Below are positions 36,671 to 45,300 of a DNA stretch of 64,000 nucleotides, in pieces; within the stretch, counting starts at the first letter, position 1, and every line of letters starts with the position of its first letter. The stretch spans positions 144,185-208,184 of the forward strand of contig NZ_LMKV01000012.1 of NCBI RefSeq assembly GCF_001421665.1, in the 5' to 3' direction. The translations under genes were made by a program, and so were the position numbers. The DNA is from Sphingobium sp. Leaf26. GTDB taxonomy: Bacteria; Pseudomonadota; Alphaproteobacteria; Sphingomonadales; Sphingomonadaceae. The notes beneath the pieces were generated by a model. That model ran no database searches and was not told the DNA's origin. It saw only the letters and a list, made by a program, of their open reading frames with translations.

Positions 36671-36728
36671 TGAGACAGCGAGTTAGACAATTGTTTCGCC
36701 ATGCTATTTTCGTTGCTTAGCTAACTAA
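36671..36728 (+). promoter_or_regulatory. 58-bp conserved upstream element, argB copy
   Basis: Second copy of the element at 13820-13877. The ends TGAGACAGCGAGT and CTTAGCTAACTAA are identical in both; the overall match is 43 of 58 bases with no gaps. It starts 1 nt after the yhhQ stop codon and ends 59 nt before the preferred argB start. As in the cysS copy, the TTAGCTAA palindrome lies at the end nearer the gene. Confidence 0.6.
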
Positions 36729-36787
36729 CTAAATGGAGCGGTGCGCAAAACTTGCGGTGCGCACCATATGCTTTTATGCGCGCGCGC

Positions 36788-37693
36788 ATGAACAGCAAGC
36801 ACGCTCCCGATCCCGCGCTCCTCGCGAAGGCCGAAACCCTTGTCGAGGCGCTGCCTTACATGCAGCGATATGCCGGCAAGACCTTCGTCGTGAAATATGG
36901 CGGCCATGCCATGGGCGATCCCGAAGCCGCGCGCGATTTCGCCGAGGATGTCGTGCTGATGAAGGCGGTGGGCATCAATGTCGTCGTCGTCCATGGCGGC
37001 GGGCCGCAGATCGGCGCGATGTTGAAGAAACTGGGCGTCGAATCGCAATTCATCGGCGGTCTGCGCGTCACCGATGCCGAAACCGCCAAGATCGCCGAAA
37101 TGGTGCTGGCCGGTTCGATCAACAAGGAAATCGTCGGCTGGATCGCCGGCGCGGGCGGCCGCGCGGTCGGCATTTCGGGCAAGGATGGGGGCCTCGTCCT
37201 GTGCGAGAAGGTCGGCGGCAGGCGCGAGGCGGACCCCAATTCGGGGATCGAGCGCAATGTCGACCTGGGCTTTGTCGGCGATCCGGTGGCGGTCGATCGC
37301 CGCATCCTCGACACGTTGGCGCAGGCCGGCATCATTCCGGTCATCGCTCCGGTGGGCGTCGGCACGGACGGCCACACCTATAATGTCAACGCCGACACGA
37401 TGGCCGGCGCGATCGCGGCGGAACTGAAGGCGTCGCGCTTCTTCCTGCTGACCGATGTGGCGGGCGTGCTGGACAAGGACAAGAATCTGCTGAGCGATCT
37501 GGACCCGGCGGCGATCGAAATTTTGCAAGCGGACGGCACGATCAGCGGCGGCATGATCCCCAAGCTGGAAACCTGCGTCCGTGCGGTCGAGGGCGGCGTG
37601 GACGCCGCCGTCATATTGGACGGCCGGGTGCCGCATGCGATGCTGCTGGAAATCTTTACGGATCAGGGGGCTGGTACGCTGGTGCGGAAGTGA
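36788..37693 (+). CDS. argB: acetylglutamate kinase
   Basis: A 301-residue enzyme of the amino acid kinase family phosphorylating N-acetylglutamate in arginine synthesis. ATP/substrate loops [10 protein letters not shown] and [14 protein letters not shown], the [14 protein letters not shown] site and the C-terminal [18 protein letters not shown] are conserved. The ATG at 36788 matches the usual family N-terminus (a short stretch before [18 protein letters not shown]); an ATG at 36776 is also possible. argB stands apart from other arginine genes; argH is at 58.8 kb. Confidence 0.95.
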   Translation: MNSKHAPDPALLAKAETLVEALPYMQRYAGKTFVVKYGGHAMGDPEAARDFAEDVVLMKAVGINVVVVHGGGPQIGAMLKKLGVESQFIGGLRVTDAETAKIAEMVLAGSINKEIVGWIAGAGGRAVGISGKDGGLVLCEKVGGRREADPNSGIERNVDLGFVGDPVAVDRRILDTLAQAGIIPVIAPVGVGTDGHTYNVNADTMAGAIAAELKASRFFLLTDVAGVLDKDKNLLSDLDPAAIEILQADGTISGGMIPKLETCVRAVEGGVDAAVILDGRVPHAMLLEIFTDQGAGTLVRK

Positions 37694-37786
37694 GCGGTTA
37701 ATGACCATTCCTTGCCGTTTAACGGCGTTGCCTTCATTCCTATAAGCGGACATATGCGAGGTGGTTGATACGGGAGTATTTCGCCA

Positions 37787-38305
37787 ATGCTTATTTTCGT
37801 TTTAGTGGCGATGGCAGTGGCTTCGACACCGCCAGAAACCGACGTCTTGGCTCAGTTGCAGGCTGGGAAGGTGCTTTGCTCGAACCCAGATGCAGGCACC
37901 AAGACTTGCTCGACTATTGATACCTTTTCTAAGTCAGCAGATGGCACGATCATTGACGTGGGCGAAATCCTAATTTCTCCGGATCAGCCGGTTACACTTG
38001 AGGTCTCGACCACCGTTCAAATTGAAAGTGGCACCATCTGCGGCATGATGGCTTTAGGTGATCTTGAGAAAGGGCAAGTGCGCGTGAATGGCACGCTCTT
38101 GCCACCGGAACGCAATGCTGCGGTTATGAACAAACTTGTCGAAAAGTTAAAGCCGCTGGCTGGACGCAAAGTCTGTGAAGCCCTGCGATTACAAGACGGA
38201 CAACTTATGAAATATGGGCAGGTTGAGCGAATAGACATCAATCTGCCGGGCAAGCCCGTTCGTTGGGTTATTAAGGACGACGGATATAAGGTCGCGCCCC
38301 GTTAG
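37787..38305 (+). CDS. hypothetical exported protein
   Basis: A 172-residue protein not recognised. A short hydrophobic N-terminus (MLIFVLVAMAVA) suggests a signal peptide. The remaining part is a beta-rich domain with four cysteines (VLCSNPDAGTKTCSTID, CGMMALGD, KVCEALRL) that could form disulfides in the periplasm. Codon use is lower in GC than the flanking genes. It is transcribed alone. Similar small cysteine-containing exported proteins occur in sphingomonads, without known function. Confidence 0.75.
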   Translation: MLIFVLVAMAVASTPPETDVLAQLQAGKVLCSNPDAGTKTCSTIDTFSKSADGTIIDVGEILISPDQPVTLEVSTTVQIESGTICGMMALGDLEKGQVRVNGTLLPPERNAAVMNKLVEKLKPLAGRKVCEALRLQDGQLMKYGQVERIDINLPGKPVRWVIKDDGYKVAPR

Positions 38306-38516
38306 AATCCGACACACCCGTGATTGTCCGCTTTCCCTTTATCCGTATGAATAAGCCGACTTTCCGCAATCCACCCATCCTCGCCATGCGCTTCGATGTT
38401 GGCCGGGGGGGAAACGGGGTTGGTGGAATAAAGCCGGGCGCCTGCTTGTCCCGGCGGCGCCCCGCCGCTAGATACAGCGTCACATTCGCGGCAGCGCAGC
38501 ATGGAAGGCCGGTAGC

Positions 38517-38831
38517 TTGTTCGAACTCCTCAACGCCCTGAACGGCATCGTCTATATCGTGCTGGAAGCGATCTGGTGGATCATCATCGTGCAGGCGGTG
38601 CTGAGCTGGCTGATCGTGTTCAATGTCATCAACACCTCCAACGACTATGTCCGCAACGGCCTCTATGCGCTCGACCGGATGACCGAACCGCTCTATCGCC
38701 CGGTGCGCAAATTCATGCCGGATCTGGGCGCGCTGGACCTGGCGCCGATGGTGGTGCTGCTGGCGATCATCATCCTGCAAGGGCCGGTCCGGCAGAATCT
38801 GTTCGCGGCGCTGATGCGGGCGGCGGCCTGA
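38517..38831 (+). CDS. yggT: YggT family membrane protein
   Basis: A 104-residue inner-membrane protein with two hydrophobic helices (IVYIVLEAIWWIIIVQAVLSWLIVF region and VVLLAIIILQGPV). The conserved turn RMTEPLYRPVRKFMPDLG is the YggT signature. TTG at 38517 is the only start fitting the family N-terminus. It is followed by the DUF167 gene, as in many proteobacteria. YggT-family proteins have been linked to osmotic and cation stress, but mechanism is unclear. Confidence 0.9.
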   Translation: MFELLNALNGIVYIVLEAIWWIIIVQAVLSWLIVFNVINTSNDYVRNGLYALDRMTEPLYRPVRKFMPDLGALDLAPMVVLLAIIILQGPVRQNLFAALMRAAA

Positions 38832-38834
38832 ACG

Positions 38835-38874
38835 CTGTCTGGCCTGAATATTGTCTGGCCTGAATATCGTCTGG
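38835..38874 (+). repeat. 16-bp tandem repeat at the DUF167 start
   Basis: Two and a half copies of a 16-bp unit ending TGTCTGGCCTGAATA (38835-38850, 38851-38866, partial to 38874). The TTG start of the DUF167 gene is the first base triplet of the second copy. Because 16 is not a multiple of three, copy-number change would move the start relative to frames upstream. Confidence 0.75.
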
Positions 38875-39198
38875 AACGCGGCGGGTGACGATCTGCTGCT
38901 GAGCGTCCGGCTGACGCCGGGATCGGCCAATGAGGCGATCGGCGGAGGCTGGACCGATGCGCAGGGTGCGCGCTGGCTGATGGCGCGGGTGCGCGCCGTG
39001 CCCGAAAAGGGCCGGGCCAATGATGCGCTGATCGCCCTCCTGTCGAAACGGCTGGATTGGCCGCGCAGCGCGATTTTGCTGGAATCGGGCGACACCAACC
39101 GGCTAAAGCGGTTGCGGATCATTGGCGGGGCCGCTGGTTCCGCCAGTGCATCGGCGCGCCTGACCGCCATCATCGCAACATGGGTAGAACAGACATGA
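38851..39198 (+). CDS. DUF167/YggU family protein
   Basis: A 115-residue small alpha/beta protein with the DUF167 core: [36 protein letters not shown] and the [15 protein letters not shown] block. TTG at 38851 is the only plausible start; it lies within a short tandem repeat. Its last codons overlap folD by 4 nt (ATGA). Function unknown, though the family is widespread and usually next to yggT. Confidence 0.88.
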   Translation: MSGLNIVWNAAGDDLLLSVRLTPGSANEAIGGGWTDAQGARWLMARVRAVPEKGRANDALIALLSKRLDWPRSAILLESGDTNRLKRLRIIGGAAGSASASARLTAIIATWVEQT

Positions 39199-40088
39199 CC
39201 ATCGGCAAGATCATCGACGGCAAGGCCTTTGCCGCCACCCTGCGCGACAAGGTGGCCGACGGCGTCGGCGCCTTCGTGGAGGCGACCGGGCGCAAGCCGG
39301 GCCTTGCCGTGGTGCTGGTGGGCGAAGATCCTGCGAGCAGCGTCTATGTCCGGTCCAAGGGCAAGATGACGGCTGCGGCCGGCATGGAAAGCTTCGAGTT
39401 CAAGCGCCCGGACAGTATCGGCGAGGAAGATCTGCTCGACCTGATCGAGGAACTGAATCAGGATGATCGGGTCGATGGCATCCTGGTGCAGTTGCCGCTG
39501 CCCAGGCATATCGACGAGGCCGCCGTGATCGGCGCGATCGACCCGGCCAAGGATGTGGACGGGTTCCATGTCGTCAATTCGGGCCGGCTGGCGACCGGGC
39601 AGGAGGCGCTGGTGCCGTGCACGCCGCTGGGCTGCATCATGTTGCTGAAGGATGAACTGGGCGACCTGTCCGGTCTGGAGGCCGTGGTGGTGGGCCGGTC
39701 CAACATCGTCGGCAAGCCGATGGCGCAGCTTTTGCTGGCGGAAAGCGCGACGGTGACGATCGCGCATAGCCGCACCCGCGACCTGGCCAGCGTGGTGCAT
39801 CGCGCCGACATCGTCGTCGCCGCCGTGGGCCGGGCGGAGATGGTGAAGGGCGAATGGATCAAGCCGGGCGCGACCGTGATCGACGTCGGCATCAACCGGG
39901 TATCCGATACCGAGGATGGCAAGAGCCGGATCGTGGGCGACGTCGCCACCGCCGAGGCGCTGGCCCATGTGCGCGCCATTACGCCGGTGCCGGGCGGGGT
40001 CGGGCCGATGACCATCGCCGTGCTGTTGCGCAACACGCTGGTCGCGGCGCATGCGCGCGCGGGCCTGACCAAGCCGGCGGGCCTGTGA
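39195..40088 (+). CDS. folD: bifunctional methylene-THF dehydrogenase / cyclohydrolase
   Basis: A 297-residue enzyme converting 5,10-methylene-THF to 10-formyl-THF in one-carbon metabolism, feeding PurN and others. Substrate helix [17 protein letters not shown] carries the catalytic Lys; [14 protein letters not shown], the NADP loop [16 protein letters not shown] and [16 protein letters not shown] are invariant motifs. Full length. It is coupled to DUF167 upstream (4-nt overlap) and to the following GTG-started gene. Confidence 0.97.
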   Translation: MTIGKIIDGKAFAATLRDKVADGVGAFVEATGRKPGLAVVLVGEDPASSVYVRSKGKMTAAAGMESFEFKRPDSIGEEDLLDLIEELNQDDRVDGILVQLPLPRHIDEAAVIGAIDPAKDVDGFHVVNSGRLATGQEALVPCTPLGCIMLLKDELGDLSGLEAVVVGRSNIVGKPMAQLLLAESATVTIAHSRTRDLASVVHRADIVVAAVGRAEMVKGEWIKPGATVIDVGINRVSDTEDGKSRIVGDVATAEALAHVRAITPVPGGVGPMTIAVLLRNTLVAAHARAGLTKPAGL

Positions 40089-40759
40089 GGGCGCGGCTGG
40101 CGCTGCTGATCGCCGGCGCGGCGGTGCTTGTCGCTGCCCCCGGTTCAGCGCGCCCGCCGCTACGGTTCCAGCCCGATCCCAGCAGCGTGATCGCGGCGGA
40201 AATCGCGTTCAACCGGCTGGCGCAGCAGAAGGGGCAATGGACCGCCTTTGCCGAGACCGCCGCCGACGATGCCGTGATGTTTGTGCCGCAACGGGTGGTG
40301 GCGAAGGAGTGGCTGAGGAAGCAGGCGAATCCGGCGGCTTCGGTCAGTTGGGCGCCGTCCATCGCCTATGTGTCGTGCGACGGCAATCTGGCCGCCAGCA
40401 CAGGCAACTGGAAGCGGCCGGACGGATCGGTCGGCTATTTCACCACCATCTGGCGGCGCGACAAGAAGGGGCGCTGGCAGTGGATCATGGACCATGGCGA
40501 CACGCTGGGCGAGGCGCGCGAGGCGCCGGAGTTTTTGACCGGCAAGGTCGCCACCTGCAAGCGGCCGGCGGAGGGTGCGCCTGTGGGGCCGCCGCCCGAA
40601 GGCAAGCCGACCAAGGGCGCCCCGCCGCCACCGCCTGACGAAAGCCTGGTCTGGAGCGCCGATGTGGCGACCGACGGCAGCCGCCATGTCCGCGTGCGGA
40701 TGTGGACCGGCGACGAGTATCAGACAGTGATCGATGACAGGGTAAAGGCCGGATCATGA
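40085..40759 (+). CDS. exported SnoaL/NTF2-like protein with proline-rich tail
   Basis: A 224-residue protein starting at GTG 40085, overlapping the folD stop by 4 nt. Residues 1-22 are a signal peptide ([18 protein letters not shown]). Residues 35-150 look like an NTF2/SnoaL-type cone fold ([20 protein letters not shown], then [20 protein letters not shown]). A proline-rich segment ([19 protein letters not shown]) precedes the short C-terminus. Its 3' end overlaps marC by 4 nt. Periplasmic, function unknown. Confidence 0.8.
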   Translation: MRARLALLIAGAAVLVAAPGSARPPLRFQPDPSSVIAAEIAFNRLAQQKGQWTAFAETAADDAVMFVPQRVVAKEWLRKQANPAASVSWAPSIAYVSCDGNLAASTGNWKRPDGSVGYFTTIWRRDKKGRWQWIMDHGDTLGEAREAPEFLTGKVATCKRPAEGAPVGPPPEGKPTKGAPPPPPDESLVWSADVATDGSRHVRVRMWTGDEYQTVIDDRVKAGS

Positions 40760-41376
40760 TCGAATTGTTCATTTCCGCCTTCGTCACGCTGTTCGTGGTG
40801 ATCGACCCGCCCGGCTGCGCGCCGATCTATGCCAGCCTGACCAGCGGTGCGAGTCACGCGCAGCGGCGCGCCATGGCGATCCGCGCGGTGGGCATTGCGG
40901 CGGCGATCCTGCTGGTCTTCGCCCTGTGGGGCAAGCAGTTGCTGGGCGTGCTGGGCATTGCGCTGGACAGTTTCCGCATCGCGGGCGGCATCATGCTGTT
41001 CATGATCGCGATGGACATGGTGTTCGAGAAACGCACCCAGCGACGCGAGGACCGGGCGCAGAAGATCACGACCGAGGAGCCGCATGTCGAGGATGTGTCG
41101 GTGTTCCCGATGGCGATGCCGATGATTGCCGGACCTGGCTCCATCGCGACGGTGATGCTGCTGATGTCGCGCGCCAATGGGATCGCCGAGCGCGGCGTGG
41201 TGCTGGGCGCGGTGGTGCTGACGCTGGCGCTGATGCTGGGCGCGCTGATCGCGGCGGGGCCGCTGATGGCGATGCTGGGCCACAAGATCGAGGCGGTGAT
41301 TACCCGCCTGCTGGGCGTGTTGCTGGCGGCGCTGGCGGCGCAGTTCGTGATCGACGGGTTGAAGGCGAGTTTTTAA
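40756..41376 (+). CDS. MarC family integral membrane protein
   Basis: A 206-residue inner-membrane protein with six hydrophobic helices. Family blocks IDPPGCAPIYASLT, GGIMLFMIAMDMVF and VFPMAMPMIAGPGSIATVMLL are present. MarC proteins were named from the mar locus but are not demonstrated drug exporters. It is last in the DUF167-folD-SnoaL-marC run and is followed by an inverted repeat that probably ends the transcript. Confidence 0.9.
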   Translation: MIELFISAFVTLFVVIDPPGCAPIYASLTSGASHAQRRAMAIRAVGIAAAILLVFALWGKQLLGVLGIALDSFRIAGGIMLFMIAMDMVFEKRTQRREDRAQKITTEEPHVEDVSVFPMAMPMIAGPGSIATVMLLMSRANGIAERGVVLGAVVLTLALMLGALIAAGPLMAMLGHKIEAVITRLLGVLLAALAAQFVIDGLKASF

Positions 41377-41377
41377 T

Positions 41378-41516
41378 CCTCCCCGGCACGGGGCGTTCAA
41401 CACAGTCACGTGCCTCTGTTGAACCGGCGAAGCCTGACGGAGGGGAAGCGCCCGGTGGCACCCCCCCCTCCACCACTCGCTTCGCGAGCGGTCCCCCTCC
41501 CCGTACCGGGGAGGAT
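41378..41516. repeat. intergenic inverted repeat between marC and OmpA-like gene
   Basis: Arms CCTCCCCGGCACGGGG (41378-41393) and CCCCGTACCGGGGAGG (41501-41516) match at 15 of 16 bases as inverted copies; the 107-nt interior holds another small hairpin (CTCGCTTCGCGAG). The structure fills the space between two convergent genes and may act as terminator. Similar GTACCGGGGAGG palindromes are common between sphingomonad genes. Confidence 0.65.
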
Positions 41517-41519
41517 ATA

Positions 41520-42200
41520 TCAGCCCTTCACGTCGGCTTCCGTCACCGGGGCGATCTTGATTTCGACGCGGCGGTTGGCGGCCTTGCCTTCTTCGGTCGC
41601 ATTGGAAGCGATCGGCTGCGTTTCGCCATAGCCGCGCGTGCCGATGCGGGCGGACTGGACGCCCTTGCTGCTCAGATAGGCGGCGACCGACTGGGCGCGG
41701 CGTTCGGACAGGGTCTGGTTATAGGCGTCCGCGCCATCGCTGTCGGTATGGCCGTAAACGTCGATATAGGTCTTGGGATATTGCGCCAGGACCGAGGCGA
41801 CATCGTTCAGCGTCGGCTGGAACTGGGGCTGAACGTCCGACTTGTTATAGGCGAAGGTGATGCCGGACGGCATGCGCAGCAGCAGATTGTCGCCGTCGCG
41901 AATCACGTCCACGCCACTGCCGGCGGTTTCCTCGCGCAATTTGCGTTCCTGGGCGTCCATGTAGGCGCCGATGCCCGCACCTGCGACCGCGCCGATGCCC
42001 GCGCCGAGAATCTTTTCGGTCCGGTCGTTGCGGCCGCCGACCAGATCGCCCAGCAGATAGCCGCCCAATGCGCCGCCGATACCGCCGATCGCAGCCTTGG
42101 AAATGCTGCGCTGACCCGTAGTCGGATCGGTGGTGCAGGCAGTGGTGGCGAGCATGGCGGCAAGGCCTGCGGCGCCGATGATGCTGTGAGAAATCCTCAT
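41520..42200 (-). CDS. OmpA-family peptidoglycan-associated lipoprotein
   Basis: A 226-residue outer-membrane lipoprotein. Lipobox TTAC at about 18-21, a glycine-zipper stretch (AIGGIGGALGGYLLGDLVGG and GAGIGAVAGAGIGAYMD), then an OmpA C-terminal domain: IDVYGHTDSDGADAYNQTLSERR and the GYGETQPIASN end bind diaminopimelate of peptidoglycan. Start at 42200 is used because the signal peptide begins there. Convergent with marC. A role in envelope attachment is expected. Confidence 0.9.
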   Translation of the reverse strand: MRISHSIIGAAGLAAMLATTACTTDPTTGQRSISKAAIGGIGGALGGYLLGDLVGGRNDRTEKILGAGIGAVAGAGIGAYMDAQERKLREETAGSGVDVIRDGDNLLLRMPSGITFAYNKSDVQPQFQPTLNDVASVLAQYPKTYIDVYGHTDSDGADAYNQTLSERRAQSVAAYLSSKGVQSARIGTRGYGETQPIASNATEEGKAANRRVEIKIAPVTEADVKG

Positions 42201-42409
42201 GATCCTGTTCCCTTGTCTTTTCGTCCGGAGGGGCGACTGCACCCGTCAGAGTGTTTTTTCGCGTTCTGCGATCCATCGGTTGTTCCGGCCGACTTCAGAA
42301 CGCTCTAATCGCCCGACGAAAGCGTTTGTTCCACATGCGAACTGAACTGATGATGATGGCGATGTTGTTAAATTGAAAGATTAGCGGTTATAGGGACAAA
42401 CTGACCACC

Positions 42410-43726
42410 ATGGCCACGATCCCCCCTCCCAATCCGACGCCCTTTCCCTGGGTAGACCTTGTCATCATTCTGGTGCTCGTCGCGGTGAATGGTGTCTTTG
42501 CCATGTCCGAGCTGGCCATCGTGTCGGCGCGCAAGCCGCGCTTGCAGGCGATGGAGAAGGCGGGGCGCAGCGGGGCGAAGGCCGCGCTGGCGCTGGCGGC
42601 CGATCCGGGGCGGTTCCTGTCCACGGTGCAGATCGGCATCACGCTGATCGGCATCATATCGGGCGCCTATTCGGGGGCGAGCCTGGGCGGGCCGGTGGGC
42701 GAACGTTTGCAGGGGCTGGGCCTGTCGCCCAGCACGGCGCAAAGCGCAGGCTTTGCCGTGGTGATCGGCCTGACCACCTATGCCTCGCTGATCGTCGGGG
42801 AACTGGTGCCCAAGCAGTTCGCGCTGCGCGCGCCCGAGCCGATCGCGGTGCTGGTGTCGGTGCCGATGCAGTGGCTGGCGAAGCTGACCGCGCCGGTCGT
42901 GTGGGTGCTGGATGCGTCGAGCAGCCTGATCTTCAAGGCGCTGGGTCTGGCCCGCGAATCGGAAAGCCATGTCACCGCCGAAGAGCTGCACCTGATCGTT
43001 GCCGAGGCCAGCAAGTCCGGCGTGATCGAGGAAAGCGAGCGGGCGATCATTTCCGGCGTGGTGCGGCTGGCCGACCGGCCGGTGCGCGAGGTGATGACGC
43101 AGCGCATGGACGTCGACTGGATCGACATCGCCGCCGACGACGCCACGATTCGCAGCCGGTTGCTGGAAACGCCGCATACCCGCCTGCCGGTGGGGCGCGG
43201 GTCGGTGGAGGATATCATCGGCATCGTCCAGGCGCGCGACATCATGACTGCGCTGTTCCGGGGCGAATCGCTCGACGTGCAAAGGCTGATGCGCAAGGCG
43301 GAGGTGCTGCCCGACCAGGTGGACGCGATGGACGCTCTGGAAGTGCTGCGTCGATCCGACGTGCCGATGATCATGGTCCATGACGAATATGGGCATTTCG
43401 AGGGGATCGTGACGCCGTCCGACCTGCTGTCGGCGATCGCAGGCCATTTCGCGTCCGACCGCGATGCCTATGACGAGCCGGACATGGTCGAGCGGGAGGA
43501 TGGCAGCCTGCTGGTGTCGGGCCAGATGCCGATGGACCAGTTGGCCGAGCGGATCGGCATCACCCTGTCCGAGGATCGCGACTATGCGACCGTCGCGGGG
43601 CATGCGCTGTGGCTGATGCGGCGATTGCCGGAAGTGGGCGATTATATCGACGATCAGGGATGGCGATTCGAGATCGTCGACATGGACGGGCGCAAGATCG
43701 ACAAGCTGCTGGTGGCGGCGCGGTAA
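42410..43726 (+). CDS. CNNM/CorC-type hemolysin family transporter protein
   Basis: A 438-residue protein with an N-terminal DUF21/CNNM membrane domain (1-190, with LVIILVLVAVNGVFAMSELA), a pair of CBS domains (about 205-330, MTQRMDVDWIDIAADD onward), and a C-terminal CorC_HlyC domain (about 345-435). Relatives handle Mg2+/Co2+ efflux; the HlyC-like name is historical. No partner magnesium channel is adjacent. An imperfect palindrome follows the stop. Confidence 0.91.
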   Translation: MATIPPPNPTPFPWVDLVIILVLVAVNGVFAMSELAIVSARKPRLQAMEKAGRSGAKAALALAADPGRFLSTVQIGITLIGIISGAYSGASLGGPVGERLQGLGLSPSTAQSAGFAVVIGLTTYASLIVGELVPKQFALRAPEPIAVLVSVPMQWLAKLTAPVVWVLDASSSLIFKALGLARESESHVTAEELHLIVAEASKSGVIEESERAIISGVVRLADRPVREVMTQRMDVDWIDIAADDATIRSRLLETPHTRLPVGRGSVEDIIGIVQARDIMTALFRGESLDVQRLMRKAEVLPDQVDAMDALEVLRRSDVPMIMVHDEYGHFEGIVTPSDLLSAIAGHFASDRDAYDEPDMVEREDGSLLVSGQMPMDQLAERIGITLSEDRDYATVAGHALWLMRRLPEVGDYIDDQGWRFEIVDMDGRKIDKLLVAAR

Positions 43727-43749
43727 CAGCAAGATGCCATGATAGGAAT

Positions 43750-43775
43750 CGTTTCCCGGCCTGCGCCGGGGAACG
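43750..43775. repeat. imperfect palindrome after the CorC-type gene
   Basis: The sequence CGTTTCCCGGCC-TG-CGCCGGGGAACG is a 26-bp imperfect palindrome resembling one half of the 46197-46264 repeat (shared TTCCCCGGCG core). It lies between convergent genes and may serve as a weak terminator. Confidence 0.5.
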
Positions 43776-43885
43776 AAAAGCCAATGCTTGTTGGTGTAGA
43801 GCCTGGCAGGCGTGACGCTGCTCTGCGCCGAAGACGATGCCGCCGAAAAAGTTTGGCGTGAATGAAGCGAGGCCTGCCGAAGAGG

Positions 43886-44491
43886 CTAAAGCGCCTTGAC
43901 CCAGAATTGCATTTCGTGGTCGCTTTCGGCCGCGTCGCCCGGTTCCTTCCAGTTGAAATGGCCGATCAGGCCATCGACCGGCGCATAGCCGCGCTTGCGC
44001 CAGAAGGGGTCGAGCGGGCTGTAGTCGGCCGGACGCGCGGGGTGGTCGGCGGGGCGGATCACGGCGCAGAAACTGGCCATGGCGAAGCCGAGTTCGCGCG
44101 CCTTTGCTTCACGGCGGTCGAAAAAGGCGTGGCCGACGCCATGGCCGCGCCATTGTGGCAGCAGCACCGATTCCCCGAAATAATAGATGCTGTTTATGTC
44201 CATGCCGCGTGCGCGAAACGGATCGGCAAAGGCGGCGGCATGATCGGCCATGGGGGCGGCGGTGGCGGCGCCGACGATCTGCTCGCGCCCGTCGACCTGC
44301 GCGAAGGCGCCTGCGATCAGCGCGCCGGGGCTTTGCGCATAGGCGGTCAGATAGCCGCGCTCATAGCCGCCGCTGCCTTCGTACAGATAGGGATAGTCGC
44401 GAAAGACGGCGATGCGCAGTTGCGCCAGTGAATCGAGCGCGGCAACCAGTGCCGCGCCCGTCAGATCGCGTATTGCGATGCTATCGGTGAT
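43886..44491 (-). CDS. GNAT acetyltransferase, non-canonical ATC at expected start
   Basis: A GNAT-family acetyltransferase of about 201 residues. The acetyl-CoA loop region is LLPQWRGHGVGHAFFDRREAKA, followed by the FWRKRGYAPVDGLIGHF end. The frame is open without ATG, GTG or TTG from the stop of the cytochrome c gene (TAA at 44498-44500, in the same frame) down to an ATG at 44251, which would delete strands 1-3 of the fold. The family N-terminus (TDSIAIRDLTG, YPYLYEGSGGYERGYL) starts at an ATC (44489-44491), where ATG would be expected. GAG 9 nt upstream could be a ribosome-binding site. It is either rare ATC initiation, a start-codon mutation, or a sequencing error. It sits directly downstream of the cytochrome c gene. 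Confidence 0.75.
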   Translation of the reverse strand: MTDSIAIRDLTGAALVAALDSLAQLRIAVFRDYPYLYEGSGGYERGYLTAYAQSPGALIAGAFAQVDGREQIVGAATAAPMADHAAAFADPFRARGMDINSIYYFGESVLLPQWRGHGVGHAFFDRREAKARELGFAMASFCAVIRPADHPARPADYSPLDPFWRKRGYAPVDGLIGHFNWKEPGDAAESDHEMQFWVKAL

Positions 44492-44497
44492 TGCCGC

Positions 44498-45127
44498 TTA
44501 CTCGCTGGCGTTGGCGGCGTTGTCCGCCGGGGCTTCCGCCGCATTGGCGGCGTTGCCGGCTTCGGCGGCATTCGCGCCTTCCGCAGCGGCCGGGGCAGCA
44601 TCGGCGGCGGGGAGCGGCAGGTTGGAACCCTGGCTGTTCAGCCAGGCGATCAGGTTGGCGCGGTCGGCCGGATTGCCGAGGCCGGCAAAGGTCATCTTGG
44701 TGCCGGGCGCGAATTCACGCGGGCTTTTCAGCCAGTGATCCAGCGCTTCGAAGGTCCAGGTGCCGCCCTTGCTCTTGAGCGCTTCGGAGAAGGCGAAGCC
44801 AGCCTTGCCATGGCCGATTTCCTCACCGACCGTACCGTAAAGATTGGGACCGATGCCGTTGGCGCCGCCCTGGTTGACGGTGTGGCACGCGGCGCATTTG
44901 GCGAAGACCTTCTCACCGGCGGCGACGTCCGCGCTGGCGAGCAGGGTGTTGAGGCCGGGGCCGCTGGCCGCGCCGCCTTCACCCTCTGCTTCGACGCCTT
45001 CGATGGCATAGCCCATCTTTTCGGGCCGTTCTTCATGGAAGATCTTGGAACTGACGATCGCGCCGCCGAGCGCTACGATCCCTGCAAACAACGCCCAACC
45101 CGCCGCGGTATTGAAACGATCGCCCAT
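44498..45127 (-). CDS. membrane-anchored c-type cytochrome, CycM-like
   Basis: A 209-residue class I cytochrome c anchored by an N-terminal helix (about 9-27). Heme-binding CAACH is C78-A-A-C81-H82 and the distal ligand is M145 in GTKMTFAGL. It resembles CycM/cytochrome c-552 that carries electrons from the bc1 complex to terminal oxidase. The last 40 residues form an Ala/Asn/Glu-rich low-complexity tail with repeated AAEAxxNAA units, an unusual addition. The GNAT gene follows directly. Confidence 0.92.
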   Translation of the reverse strand: MGDRFNTAAGWALFAGIVALGGAIVSSKIFHEERPEKMGYAIEGVEAEGEGGAASGPGLNTLLASADVAAGEKVFAKCAACHTVNQGGANGIGPNLYGTVGEEIGHGKAGFAFSEALKSKGGTWTFEALDHWLKSPREFAPGTKMTFAGLGNPADRANLIAWLNSQGSNLPLPAADAAPAAAEGANAAEAGNAANAAEAPADNAANASE

Positions 45128-45300
45128 CTCGCTCGACTTCCCTTGCCTTATTGTTATGGCGGCTGTCTTCCGCGCCCCCTCTTGTGGGTTGCCATAATGG
45201 CGGATACGCGCAGGCGCAAGCCGGGTTCATCCCTATTGTCATGGAATGACGTGCCAATACTTGCGCGGGGACGGGGGAAATCCTAAGCGCGCGGGCACCT

